A stretch of 33,762 bases of DNA from the IMG/VR virus record IMGVR_UViG_3300037493_001486, positions 1 through 33,762 of that record; one strand, 5' to 3'. Of the stretch, positions 21,721-29,442 are shown in pieces. A model generated the notes under the pieces. That model searched no databases. It was not told where the DNA came from and saw nothing but the letters and a program-made list of their open reading frames with translations. Both the position numbers and the translations under genes were made by a program. Positions within the stretch are counted from its first letter, which is position 1. Each line of letters opens with the position of its first letter. Source of the DNA: a virus.

Positions 21721-23614
21721 TCAATAGAGTTTGTTGAGCTTGTTGAATCGGATCAAGTGTCACCGCAATCTTCTCAGCTGCCTTCGCTCTAAGCTGTGCA
21801 ATCTGCTCGCTCATTGGTAGGTCAAGGAATCTCTGTGAGCCCTCTGTTGGAATGAAGTCTCTGATGAGCTCCATGATTAACTGCGGCCCAGAGTTATGCA
21901 ATACATCTTGCCACTTCTCAACGCTTCCGCTTGCAAGTCGTGCAAGTATATCAGCGTTGCTCATAAGTAGCAACTCATCAGCGTTGATGATTAAGTCGTA
22001 CACTGCACTGGTCTCTTCATCGGTGTAGTGGATTGCTCTGATGTAATTGTAAACATTCGAGAACGTAATCGATGGCGGCACTCCTGCCTTTACCCCTTCG
22101 CTGATCACCGCAAGGTAATCGCTTGGAGTTGAGATGTCGAAGCTTGTTGGATAAACTAAGTTCACTCCGCCAAACAAATCGCCATAGCGCATCTTTCCAA
22201 TTGTCACCAAACTGAATTCATAAATGGTGAATAGCTGATCGCTGATTGGCTTAATAAAAGCATATAAGCTGCGCAGCTTGTTTAAGCTTCCTGTTGCAGT
22301 CGATGCCTCGCCGATAGTTCCACTTTCATCGCTTGATGGTAAGTGCAGGATACGTCTTGATTTAGCCATCTGCTGCTCAATCTCTGTGCGTAGGAAGTTC
22401 AATGTTTCCATCGGAGGACTGACGAATTTCAAGTACTCGCCGCTGAGTCCGCTGTCACCTTCGCTTAGTGATGTTCTTGGCTTGATAAGTAGCATACCCG
22501 TTGGACTGAAACGGCTCTTTACTCCGCTGCCTGAACAGCTGCCGCATGTGCGATAGCCGCCATTAACTGCATCGAATATCTGACCATCATTACACTTGTT
22601 ACCTTCGCGATCAATGAACTCGCATATCTCACCAAGTGCCACCATAAAAGGGAATGCACTTGTTGCCTTGCTCATCTGCAAGTAGGACTCATCGAGTACA
22701 ACCTGGTCCAATAGTGGAACGGCTGTGATGAATGGCGATTGGAATGCAATCTCATCATTGATCAGTTGAGGTGATCCCATCAGCTTGATGCATGGCACAT
22801 AGCCAAGATTATGCTGAAAGTAAAGCACTGGCTCACCGAATGTCATGTCGCTCTTCTTGCCTGTCTGCTCAATCTTATAGATGGCATCGGAGTCGTAAAG
22901 GAATAACACAATTCCGCTCTCTTCCATCTTGCTGCCGTTCTTCACGTAGCTGTGGTCATCGCTTATCACCAAGTAATACTCACCGAACTTCTGCCCGACA
23001 ATGTTCTTGCAGTTGTAGTATGTCGGCATTGGGCGAAGCAGCTCGTTGCCCATCACCGGCTCCTCAAATTCTTCCTCATCTAAGTATGGAATGTCATCGG
23101 GATAGATGGCGATTATACCATTGGCATCGACAAGCTTCAGCGTTGGAAGCATATTCTTAACGAACATCTCCAGTGATCCGAACTTCTCAATCTCGTTGTT
23201 CACGTATCGCTGAAAAGTCTCCTCACCGAAACGCTCATCCAACTCGGGCGAGTATCTGATGCTCCAGTTCTGATCCGCAAATGCTCTGCTTATCGTTGAT
23301 CGGAAGTCCTCAAACACGCTCAAGGTTGTTGCCTTGTAGTTCGCCTTGATGTACATCGCTTGCGCATCCGTTTGATTGGGAGCACGCACCGAAAGCAAGT
23401 GCTCAGGATAAACATCGGAGCGGCTATGCGGCAAGATGCTGTCATACATCTTGGCGGCATAATTGTAACCGCTCCAATATTCTGGATACTGGCTCGATGC
23501 TCGCTGCTTAGTGATAGGATTCAAGGGAGTAGATTGTGTCATCTGCTCCCAACCCTTTCGCTTCGCTGCAAATCGGTTTACAATCTTGTTAATATCCTCA
23601 GAGCTTAGTGCCAT
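21707..23614 (-). CDS. Portal protein
   Basis: This 635-residue protein forms the dodecameric DNA gate of the head. Position before the Mu gpF-like gene, size and the order of segments (YWSGYNYAAKMYDSILPHSR near the N-terminus, QMAKSRRILHLP in the crown/stem region, then a helical C-terminus) support this. A cysteine group in the middle (C331, C341, TCGSCSGSG with C357 and C360) looks like a zinc knuckle and is found in many Bacteroidota phage portals. There is a 54-base gap before it, with no promoter seen. Confidence 0.9.
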   Translation of the reverse strand: MALSSEDINKIVNRFAAKRKGWEQMTQSTPLNPITKQRASSQYPEYWSGYNYAAKMYDSILPHSRSDVYPEHLLSVRAPNQTDAQAMYIKANYKATTLSVFEDFRSTISRAFADQNWSIRYSPELDERFGEETFQRYVNNEIEKFGSLEMFVKNMLPTLKLVDANGIIAIYPDDIPYLDEEEFEEPVMGNELLRPMPTYYNCKNIVGQKFGEYYLVISDDHSYVKNGSKMEESGIVLFLYDSDAIYKIEQTGKKSDMTFGEPVLYFQHNLGYVPCIKLMGSPQLINDEIAFQSPFITAVPLLDQVVLDESYLQMSKATSAFPFMVALGEICEFIDREGNKCNDGQIFDAVNGGYRTCGSCSGSGVKSRFSPTGMLLIKPRTSLSEGDSGLSGEYLKFVSPPMETLNFLRTEIEQQMAKSRRILHLPSSDESGTIGEASTATGSLNKLRSLYAFIKPISDQLFTIYEFSLVTIGKMRYGDLFGGVNLVYPTSFDISTPSDYLAVISEGVKAGVPPSITFSNVYNYIRAIHYTDEETSAVYDLIINADELLLMSNADILARLASGSVEKWQDVLHNSGPQLIMELIRDFIPTEGSQRFLDLPMSEQIAQLRAKAAEKIAVTLDPIQQAQQTLLNGII

Positions 23615-23668
23615 TTGGTCTTTCCATTATGTTAGATCCACATGATTTTGAACGACAGTAGTTTGGTT

Positions 23669-24244
23669 TCATCGGTGTAGTATTGAGAGCCCTCTTCCTT
23701 CAGTGGTGTTGAGCGTGACATTGTTATAATTGAAACTTGATGCGTATTCGACAAGTTTGCGAGGGCCATCTAAGTGGATGGTGTCATGATAAACAATCAC
23801 GCCACCTCTTGCAACAAGTCCTTCAACAAGCTTAAACTCGGGAAGTATGGCAGCCCATGAGTGGTCCGCATCCACGAAGATAAGGTCAAAGTGATTTCTT
23901 GGAAGCTTGCCAAGTTCATCTAATGAATTGCCCAGTATGAAGTCAATCGACTTGCCGCCTGTGCTCATTGTTGCCTTGGTTAAATCTGTTCGATAGTCAT
24001 TGATGTCGATTCCAACATACTGCCCACCCTTTGGCAGAGCATTGATAAGATGCTGAGATGTTTCGCCCTCGAATACTCCAATCTCGAGCACCGTCATGTA
24101 CTTAGCCATCTTGATCATTGAAGCCATGAATAGGCCGCACTCATTCTCGGAGTTCCAATCGTGGCGAGCAACCTCGGTGAATGTTGCTGTTGTCACAATC
24201 TCTTTCTTTGGTCTTCCTCTTTTCTTAACGCTTTCCATCTGCAT
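23669..24244 (-). CDS. Class I SAM-dependent methyltransferase (Methyltransf_24-like)
   Basis: This 191-residue protein has the Rossmann pattern: motif I VLEIGVFEG (52-60), acidic end of strand 2 GIDIN (D80), and LIFVDADHSW (121-130). The last is typical of the Methyltransf_24 group that acts on sugars or small molecules rather than on DNA. The N-terminus carries KKRGRPKKE, an AT-hook-like basic motif. It overlaps the glycosyltransferase gene by 14-20 bases, depending on whether M1 or M3 is used. A joint role in glycan decoration is inferred. Confidence 0.85.
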   Translation of the reverse strand: MQMESVKKRGRPKKEIVTTATFTEVARHDWNSENECGLFMASMIKMAKYMTVLEIGVFEGETSQHLINALPKGGQYVGIDINDYRTDLTKATMSTGGKSIDFILGNSLDELGKLPRNHFDLIFVDADHSWAAILPEFKLVEGLVARGGVIVYHDTIHLDGPRKLVEYASSFNYNNVTLNTTEGRGLSILHR

Positions 24245-25178
24245 ATTTGTTTTGTGCTATTCTGCTTATAAGGTAGATATGTCTTTTGCCAATTGCCTTG
24301 AAGTCATTTGCTAACATCCTGTCAAGCCAATCGATGTAGAATCTTGGAGTGAATCCTGCGCCGCCATAGTAGCTTTGCAGATAATAGTTTTCGGTTATCT
24401 CTTGGTAACTCAATCCCCTGGTCATTGCGAAGTGGATCATGCCGCCTTCACTCATACCAATCTTTTCGTAGTGTTTCAGCGCAGGATCAATGCCATGAAT
24501 CGCAAGAGCGACATTCATGTACAACTCATCAGGCTGTCCACCGCCCCACTTCATGCGGAGGTCTTTAATCTCAATCGGATTGTTGAAGTACAAGTCTTTC
24601 GCTGTGCGATAGATTGCTTCTGCTTGTGAGCCCTTCACTATCCACTGCATCGAGCTGTTGATGGCAGGCATCACATACGACTCAAGCAAGTTGAAGTGCG
24701 CCCACATCTTATCCGCCCATGCCCACTGCATCTCTTTAAAGTCTCTGCCCTTGTCGATGGTGTGATACCCAACGCAATGGCTTATGTAATCTTTGCCGGA
24801 TTGAGCAAGCTCGTCAATCATCGGCTGAATGTCTTTAAGTGCAACAGCATCCACATCAAGGTAGAGGTTGCGCTCGTATGGCAAGTACTTGTATAAATTC
24901 ACTTTTACCTTGCCTGGATCAAGCTTCTTATTTGTGTAGATGTCTGCCGGATTGATATCGCCAAAGTGCTCAACATATTTCACAATGTCGGGGCAGTAGG
25001 AAATAGCCTTAAGCACATCATCAAAAAACACCGATATACTCACGCTTGGATTGTGCTTCTTAATGCTGAATGCAAGATTGAAAGCAGCCCAATAATATTG
25101 CGGCTTGCCGAATGCAAGAAGCACCACCCCTGTTGAAGGAGTGATGCTCTGAGTGGTAGATGTCAATTCCTCAGTCAT
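24225..25178 (-). CDS. Glycosyltransferase, GT-A fold
   Basis: This 317-residue enzyme has a GT-A layout: a nucleotide-binding start (GVVLLAFGKPQYYWAAFNLA), the metal-binding DxD in YLDVDAV (D108, D110), and the GGGQPDELYM acceptor/catalytic segment (212-221). It resembles GT8-type or related phage transferases. Its position between tail and head genes and beside a methyltransferase suggests modification of virion proteins or of a host surface glycan. The ATG overlaps the previous stop by one base (TAATG). The sugar and target are unknown. Confidence 0.85.
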   Translation of the reverse strand: MTEELTSTTQSITPSTGVVLLAFGKPQYYWAAFNLAFSIKKHNPSVSISVFFDDVLKAISYCPDIVKYVEHFGDINPADIYTNKKLDPGKVKVNLYKYLPYERNLYLDVDAVALKDIQPMIDELAQSGKDYISHCVGYHTIDKGRDFKEMQWAWADKMWAHFNLLESYVMPAINSSMQWIVKGSQAEAIYRTAKDLYFNNPIEIKDLRMKWGGGQPDELYMNVALAIHGIDPALKHYEKIGMSEGGMIHFAMTRGLSYQEITENYYLQSYYGGAGFTPRFYIDWLDRMLANDFKAIGKRHIYLISRIAQNKYADGKR

Positions 25179-25717
25179 TATGCGAAGACTCCGGCAGGAG
25201 CATCATATTGAGCAGGAATATCTTTGTTTCTCCAAGAGAATGTCACCTCATAACGCTGAAGCTCGTTGTTCTGCTCAGGCAAGATGAAGTTTGCAGATGT
25301 CGTGATTCCAACTGGAGCAGTGACATAAATCACTTTTCCGCTGTCGCACATGTACGCAAGTATCCAAGAGATACGGCGATTGTTTACATCGTTCCAAAAC
25401 GTGTTGTTTTCGTCAGTCACGTTAGCATCGTAAAGAGTCGCTGTGCGATCTTCGTTGATGCGGATTGATGTTCCACAACCGATTGGTGAATCAACAGTGA
25501 TAGGTGAGCCCGCAGGAAGTGCAAAGCGGATGTCGCTTATTAGCTTGGCAGTGCCAGCTGATAGCAAAGCATCAACCTCAACTGAGTCTGATGGGTCGGT
25601 GAGTTCTGTTCCGCACGCACCTACTATGATAGCGGAAACTCCGCCGAGTTTATATTCGTTGCAATTGACCAAGTTATGGTCAAGCAAGGATGTGTCGCAA
25701 TAAGATACACAGGCCAT
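25178..25717 (-). CDS. Putative major tail/structural protein, 179 aa
   Basis: Not recognised by family. The protein is beta-rich with five cysteines in the first 85 residues (MACVSYCDTSLLDHNLVNCN, then GACGTEL, later IGCGTS). It has its own promoter and a long A-rich leader, like the capsid gene, which suggests high expression. By exclusion it is the best candidate for the tail tube protein, although a tail-tip role next to the adhesin is possible. Confidence 0.55.
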   Translation of the reverse strand: MACVSYCDTSLLDHNLVNCNEYKLGGVSAIIVGACGTELTDPSDSVEVDALLSAGTAKLISDIRFALPAGSPITVDSPIGCGTSIRINEDRTATLYDANVTDENNTFWNDVNNRRISWILAYMCDSGKVIYVTAPVGITTSANFILPEQNNELQRYEVTFSWRNKDIPAQYDAPAGVFA

Positions 25718-25793
25718 TTGTAAAAAGAGTTTGTATTGTTGTTTCGCTGTTGGATAGGTCGCGGCAATACACCTACTTGGTCTCTATGTAATG

Positions 25794-25801
25794 CAAAGTT
25801 A
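25794..25801 (-). promoter_or_regulatory. Promoter -7 element TAACTTTG of the 179-aa gene
   Basis: TAACTTTG on the minus strand matches TAnnTTTG. Its TAA is also the stop codon of the 547-residue gene. The transcript would start about 70 bases before the ATG at 25717, and the leader ends in CAACAATACAAACTC. No terminator lies upstream, so read-through from the tail operon would add to it. Confidence 0.6.
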
Positions 25802-27442
25802 CAAAATTATTTCTTGATATAGATTAACAGAATTTTCAGTTGTCAATCTTTGCTCATCTTGCGCCAATAAGAACGGCTCATCTGCATTGTCCAAAATACT
25901 TGGCAAGCAATCAGCATCAGTGTTGCTGCATATCGTCTTGCGTACCTTCGATGACTTAAGAGCAAGGTCGATGCTCAATGCTCCAAGTTCATCGGCATCG
26001 TTGTACTCGATATCTGGAAACTCGCCATCGATGGCATAGTACAAATCGCCGTTGACATAGCAGCTATCATAGTAGAAGATAGTGCTCAAGAAGTCAAGCA
26101 CATACTCAGGCAATCTGCCGAAGGCGAATGTCCACTTCTTCTCGCGATCAACATAGGTGGTTTGATACTTGCCGGAAGCAAAGCGGAAGTTGTTCACCTC
26201 TGTCACATACTGCGCTCTGAACTTGCGCCCCTCCAATCGGATACCTGGCAAGAAGGAAGATCCACCGAAAGCAAGATTGAACTGATCCTCTGCGTTGCAG
26301 CCTTCAATCTGAAAGTACTTGCACTCGTCATTGTAATCGCCGATGCTTAGCACATCGCTGTACTGATCCCATTGGATGGAATCATTCTCGATGCTTATCT
26401 CAACAAGCTTGATGACGGCAGCGGCAGGAGCTCCACCGAATTCTGTAACAAGTATCTCAAGCGGATTGTTGCCATCGGCAGTGATGAGGACCGTCTGGTA
26501 TCCGGTGCCAGTGATTTGCACTTGGTTGCCTCCGATTACTGCATAGATGCGCACGTTGGTGCGGCTCTCGATAAACACGCTCACATAGTACTGCAAGCCA
26601 TCGCATAAGTCGTTGCTGATATTCTGCGTTATTGTTGCACTCTCACCGACAATGTTGAGGTTAAACTCTGCTTGCCCTTCAGTCAATGTCACTGTGCCTG
26701 TTCCGCCTGTGGTCCATCCACTCACTCCGCCTGCATCTCTGAATATGCCGTTGTACACATAGTTCTGCCCACATGTATTGGTGCAGAAGTCAGTGATGGC
26801 TAATCGGTAACAGCCCTCGCCAAGTGCAAGGTCAACCAAGTCGAATGCAGCTGTGATCTTGTTGTCCTTCACAGTATATAGCGGAGCAATCACATCAACC
26901 GTCTCCAATGTCACTGCATCCACAACGCCCACCTTCATCTGATTCGCTGATGCAAGGCCGTACACTTTGATGCCGTTAGTGCTTAAGCAGCCTATCCAAC
27001 TCTCGCTTGCAAAGCACATTGTCACGCTGTCATTGGTCATCGTTGGATTGGCGAAGTACAATGTGTAAGTGCCAGGTAGTGTCAGCTCATAAGTTGCTGA
27101 TCCATTCAATCCAACCGTCAAGCTTCCTTGGTCCAGTGTTAAGATGGTGAACTCAACTTGATACAGCTGATAGATGAAGTTAGTGCGAAGCAGTTGGCAG
27201 TAAAGCCCACTCACATTCAATTCAGTTGAGCATACTTGATTATCCACAGGAACACCCCAAGCAGATTCTATCGTGTCGTACTTATACAACAGCGATAGGT
27301 CGCAAGGTGTCGATTCCACTTGGAAGAACACTTGATCGTTGTAGTCAAGCAGTTGCTTATAATCTCCGCCGCATCCTGGGCAGTCAACAGCTGTGTTGCT
27401 CGTGAAGATAATAGGCTGATTCGGTATGGAAGTAAAGCTCAT
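25799..27442 (-). CDS. Tail tip/adhesin protein with carbohydrate-binding-like domain, 547 aa
   Basis: The N-terminus has CPGCGG (21-26). The middle (about 228-352) looks like a CBM4/9 or galactose-binding jelly roll: YVYNGIFRDAGGVSGWTTGG, then a series of beta strands with aromatic residues. The C-terminal third (GIRLEGRKFRAQYVTEVNNF onward) may dock to the tail. The protein follows the tape measure and hub genes, so it likely sits at the tail tip and binds a host glycan. The ATG overlaps the stop of the hub gene (ATGA). Confidence 0.7.
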   Translation of the reverse strand: MSFTSIPNQPIIFTSNTAVDCPGCGGDYKQLLDYNDQVFFQVESTPCDLSLLYKYDTIESAWGVPVDNQVCSTELNVSGLYCQLLRTNFIYQLYQVEFTILTLDQGSLTVGLNGSATYELTLPGTYTLYFANPTMTNDSVTMCFASESWIGCLSTNGIKVYGLASANQMKVGVVDAVTLETVDVIAPLYTVKDNKITAAFDLVDLALGEGCYRLAITDFCTNTCGQNYVYNGIFRDAGGVSGWTTGGTGTVTLTEGQAEFNLNIVGESATITQNISNDLCDGLQYYVSVFIESRTNVRIYAVIGGNQVQITGTGYQTVLITADGNNPLEILVTEFGGAPAAAVIKLVEISIENDSIQWDQYSDVLSIGDYNDECKYFQIEGCNAEDQFNLAFGGSSFLPGIRLEGRKFRAQYVTEVNNFRFASGKYQTTYVDREKKWTFAFGRLPEYVLDFLSTIFYYDSCYVNGDLYYAIDGEFPDIEYNDADELGALSIDLALKSSKVRKTICSNTDADCLPSILDNADEPFLLAQDEQRLTTENSVNLYQEIIL

Positions 27443-29442
27443 CGAAGTATCTTGTTTGATTTAAGTGTAATGGAAGCATCTTGCTTGATGATGCTCTTAA
27501 TGTCTACCTTGTTGATGTATCCCTCAATCACTCGCAGCGGATCATCGAACTGCCCGAACTTAATCGGTCGCGATGAATTATCAAGGATGTCCTCAATCTC
27601 CTCCATGCGCAGTGGTCGGTCGAATTTATAGATTAATCTTCTTATGTCGTTAGGATCAACCGGAACAAGCTCACTTCTTCCGAATGGTCTGCCCTCGCCT
27701 TGGAAGTGTGTTCTGCTTCCAAAGAAATCCCAAACCAATGGAATGGTGATGCTGTCACCGATGGTAGATATACCGAAGCAGTTTGTTCTTATGATGTCTC
27801 CTGCCACGCATACGAATGTTGCACTTGCAGTAAATGAAGTCAATGAGTTAATAGATACCAATGGAGTTGGAACACCTTGCTGACTCTGAATCAATGTTGT
27901 ATCATCGGTTGCATACCTTTCGATTTGTGCGAAATATATAGCTTGAATATTGTCAGGCAAAAAGGTGTATCCCTTTTGCACCTTCATACTGAATGTATAA
28001 ACCCCATCGAATGGCACAACATACTTGCCATCATTGTAGTTGTTGCCGTTGTCATATAACTCACGCGGATACTTAATCGGCATCCCATTGAATGCTTCAA
28101 AGTATTCTCCAGTAGTGCTGTTAATATCCCAATTCTGTGGATCATTGTTAACACTTATATCTAACTCAGCTCTGAATCGAGTTAAGTCAGGATCAAAGCC
28201 CTGCAAGTATTGATATAAGCTGTTCGGATATCCGCCAAGCCAATTCTCTGCAACTTGCTCATTGATGTATTCGTGATTGTAAACATGTCCACCGACTCCC
28301 AATGGATCACCTTGATTGGCGAAGATTGGATTCGCAAAGCCAAACCAATTGCTGTCGATTAATATAACATCATTGTCGTAATCCTCTGAAGCGAATCTGT
28401 AAACATTCTCAATCACATTGCTATCAAAGATAATGTCGCTCGATGAAAGATCCAATGTATTCGATGTGTTGCACTCACCAATTACACCGAAGGTCTCTTC
28501 TCGGAATCCTCTGAACGTAGTCTGTGGAAACGAACAACGCTCGGTATCATCACCGCATTCAAAGTCATTTAAAAAAGGATTGGAGCCAAAGTCAACCGAT
28601 GCATAAAGCTGAGTCGTATCGTAATTGAATTTGATATTCGGCTGATCATAGAAATTGACTTGAGCATTGAGCTGTTGAAAGTAGTCATAGTTCTCAATGC
28701 GGAGTAATGGCAAGCCGTTAGCCTGTCGCTCAACCACCATCCCCAATCTTATCTTCCTGTTAAGCGCATTGTAAAGCTTCTCGAATATTAAGTTCGTGTG
28801 CACCGCACTGTCTGTCCTTATTGAACGGCCATTGGTTACCATCAAGGTTGTGCCGTATCCATACTGATCAATCTGATTGCGGAAGAAGTCGCTTTCAAAT
28901 CCGACCAAGTTGTCACTCATGCATCCAACGAGATGTTTAAGTGCATCATATATTTTAATGAATCCAGTGTCGCTGCTTGTCTGATATTGGTTGTTTGCCG
29001 GATTGAATAAGTTCACATAGTAAACTGTTGGCGGATCAATCGGCTGCAAGTTCTTGGTGATGTTGGAATCACTGAAGAAGGGAATGCTCTTGTTGTTGTT
29101 TATCTTGGTGCTGAAGCTGTCATCATAAAGCTTGGTGCTAACGCTGCACTTATCAAGATCAAAGATGCATTCACTGACAATGATGTATCCATTGGTCAAT
29201 CGCTTCCAGGTTCCGGCGCATAAATACTGCACCTCAACTCTTATTAATGAACAGCCTCCTGTCTCAATGAGGTTGTTGTAGATGTACTCGTATGTGCCAC
29301 CATTGAAGACAAGACTATTATCAAATGACACAACACGCATGTTAATCTTGTCATCCTCAGTGATGGTCACCCCAAACTCTTCGGCATTGGTCGGCTGCCC
29401 TCTGTCAGCTCCATCGATTAGGAACTTGATATCTACTGCCAT
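27439..29442 (-). CDS. Putative tail hub/baseplate (Tal-like) protein, 667 aa
   Basis: This large protein directly follows the tape measure gene, where the tail-associated hub protein is normally encoded. It is rich in beta strands, Asn and aromatic residues. The first 110 residues (VDIKFLIDGADRGQP at the start) and the final 60 (RPLRMEEIEDILDN onward) look like separate docking parts. No lytic enzyme motif was seen. The assignment comes from position and size. It overlaps the tape measure by 10 bases. Confidence 0.7.
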   Translation of the reverse strand: MAVDIKFLIDGADRGQPTNAEEFGVTITEDDKINMRVVSFDNSLVFNGGTYEYIYNNLIETGGCSLIRVEVQYLCAGTWKRLTNGYIIVSECIFDLDKCSVSTKLYDDSFSTKINNNKSIPFFSDSNITKNLQPIDPPTVYYVNLFNPANNQYQTSSDTGFIKIYDALKHLVGCMSDNLVGFESDFFRNQIDQYGYGTTLMVTNGRSIRTDSAVHTNLIFEKLYNALNRKIRLGMVVERQANGLPLLRIENYDYFQQLNAQVNFYDQPNIKFNYDTTQLYASVDFGSNPFLNDFECGDDTERCSFPQTTFRGFREETFGVIGECNTSNTLDLSSSDIIFDSNVIENVYRFASEDYDNDVILIDSNWFGFANPIFANQGDPLGVGGHVYNHEYINEQVAENWLGGYPNSLYQYLQGFDPDLTRFRAELDISVNNDPQNWDINSTTGEYFEAFNGMPIKYPRELYDNGNNYNDGKYVVPFDGVYTFSMKVQKGYTFLPDNIQAIYFAQIERYATDDTTLIQSQQGVPTPLVSINSLTSFTASATFVCVAGDIIRTNCFGISTIGDSITIPLVWDFFGSRTHFQGEGRPFGRSELVPVDPNDIRRLIYKFDRPLRMEEIEDILDNSSRPIKFGQFDDPLRVIEGYINKVDIKSIIKQDASITLKSNKILR

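Noticed and set aside
22792-23160. Plus-strand frame opposite the portal gene
   Set aside because: It is Arg/Ser/His-rich and antisense to a conserved gene, with no promoter or neighbours on that strand.
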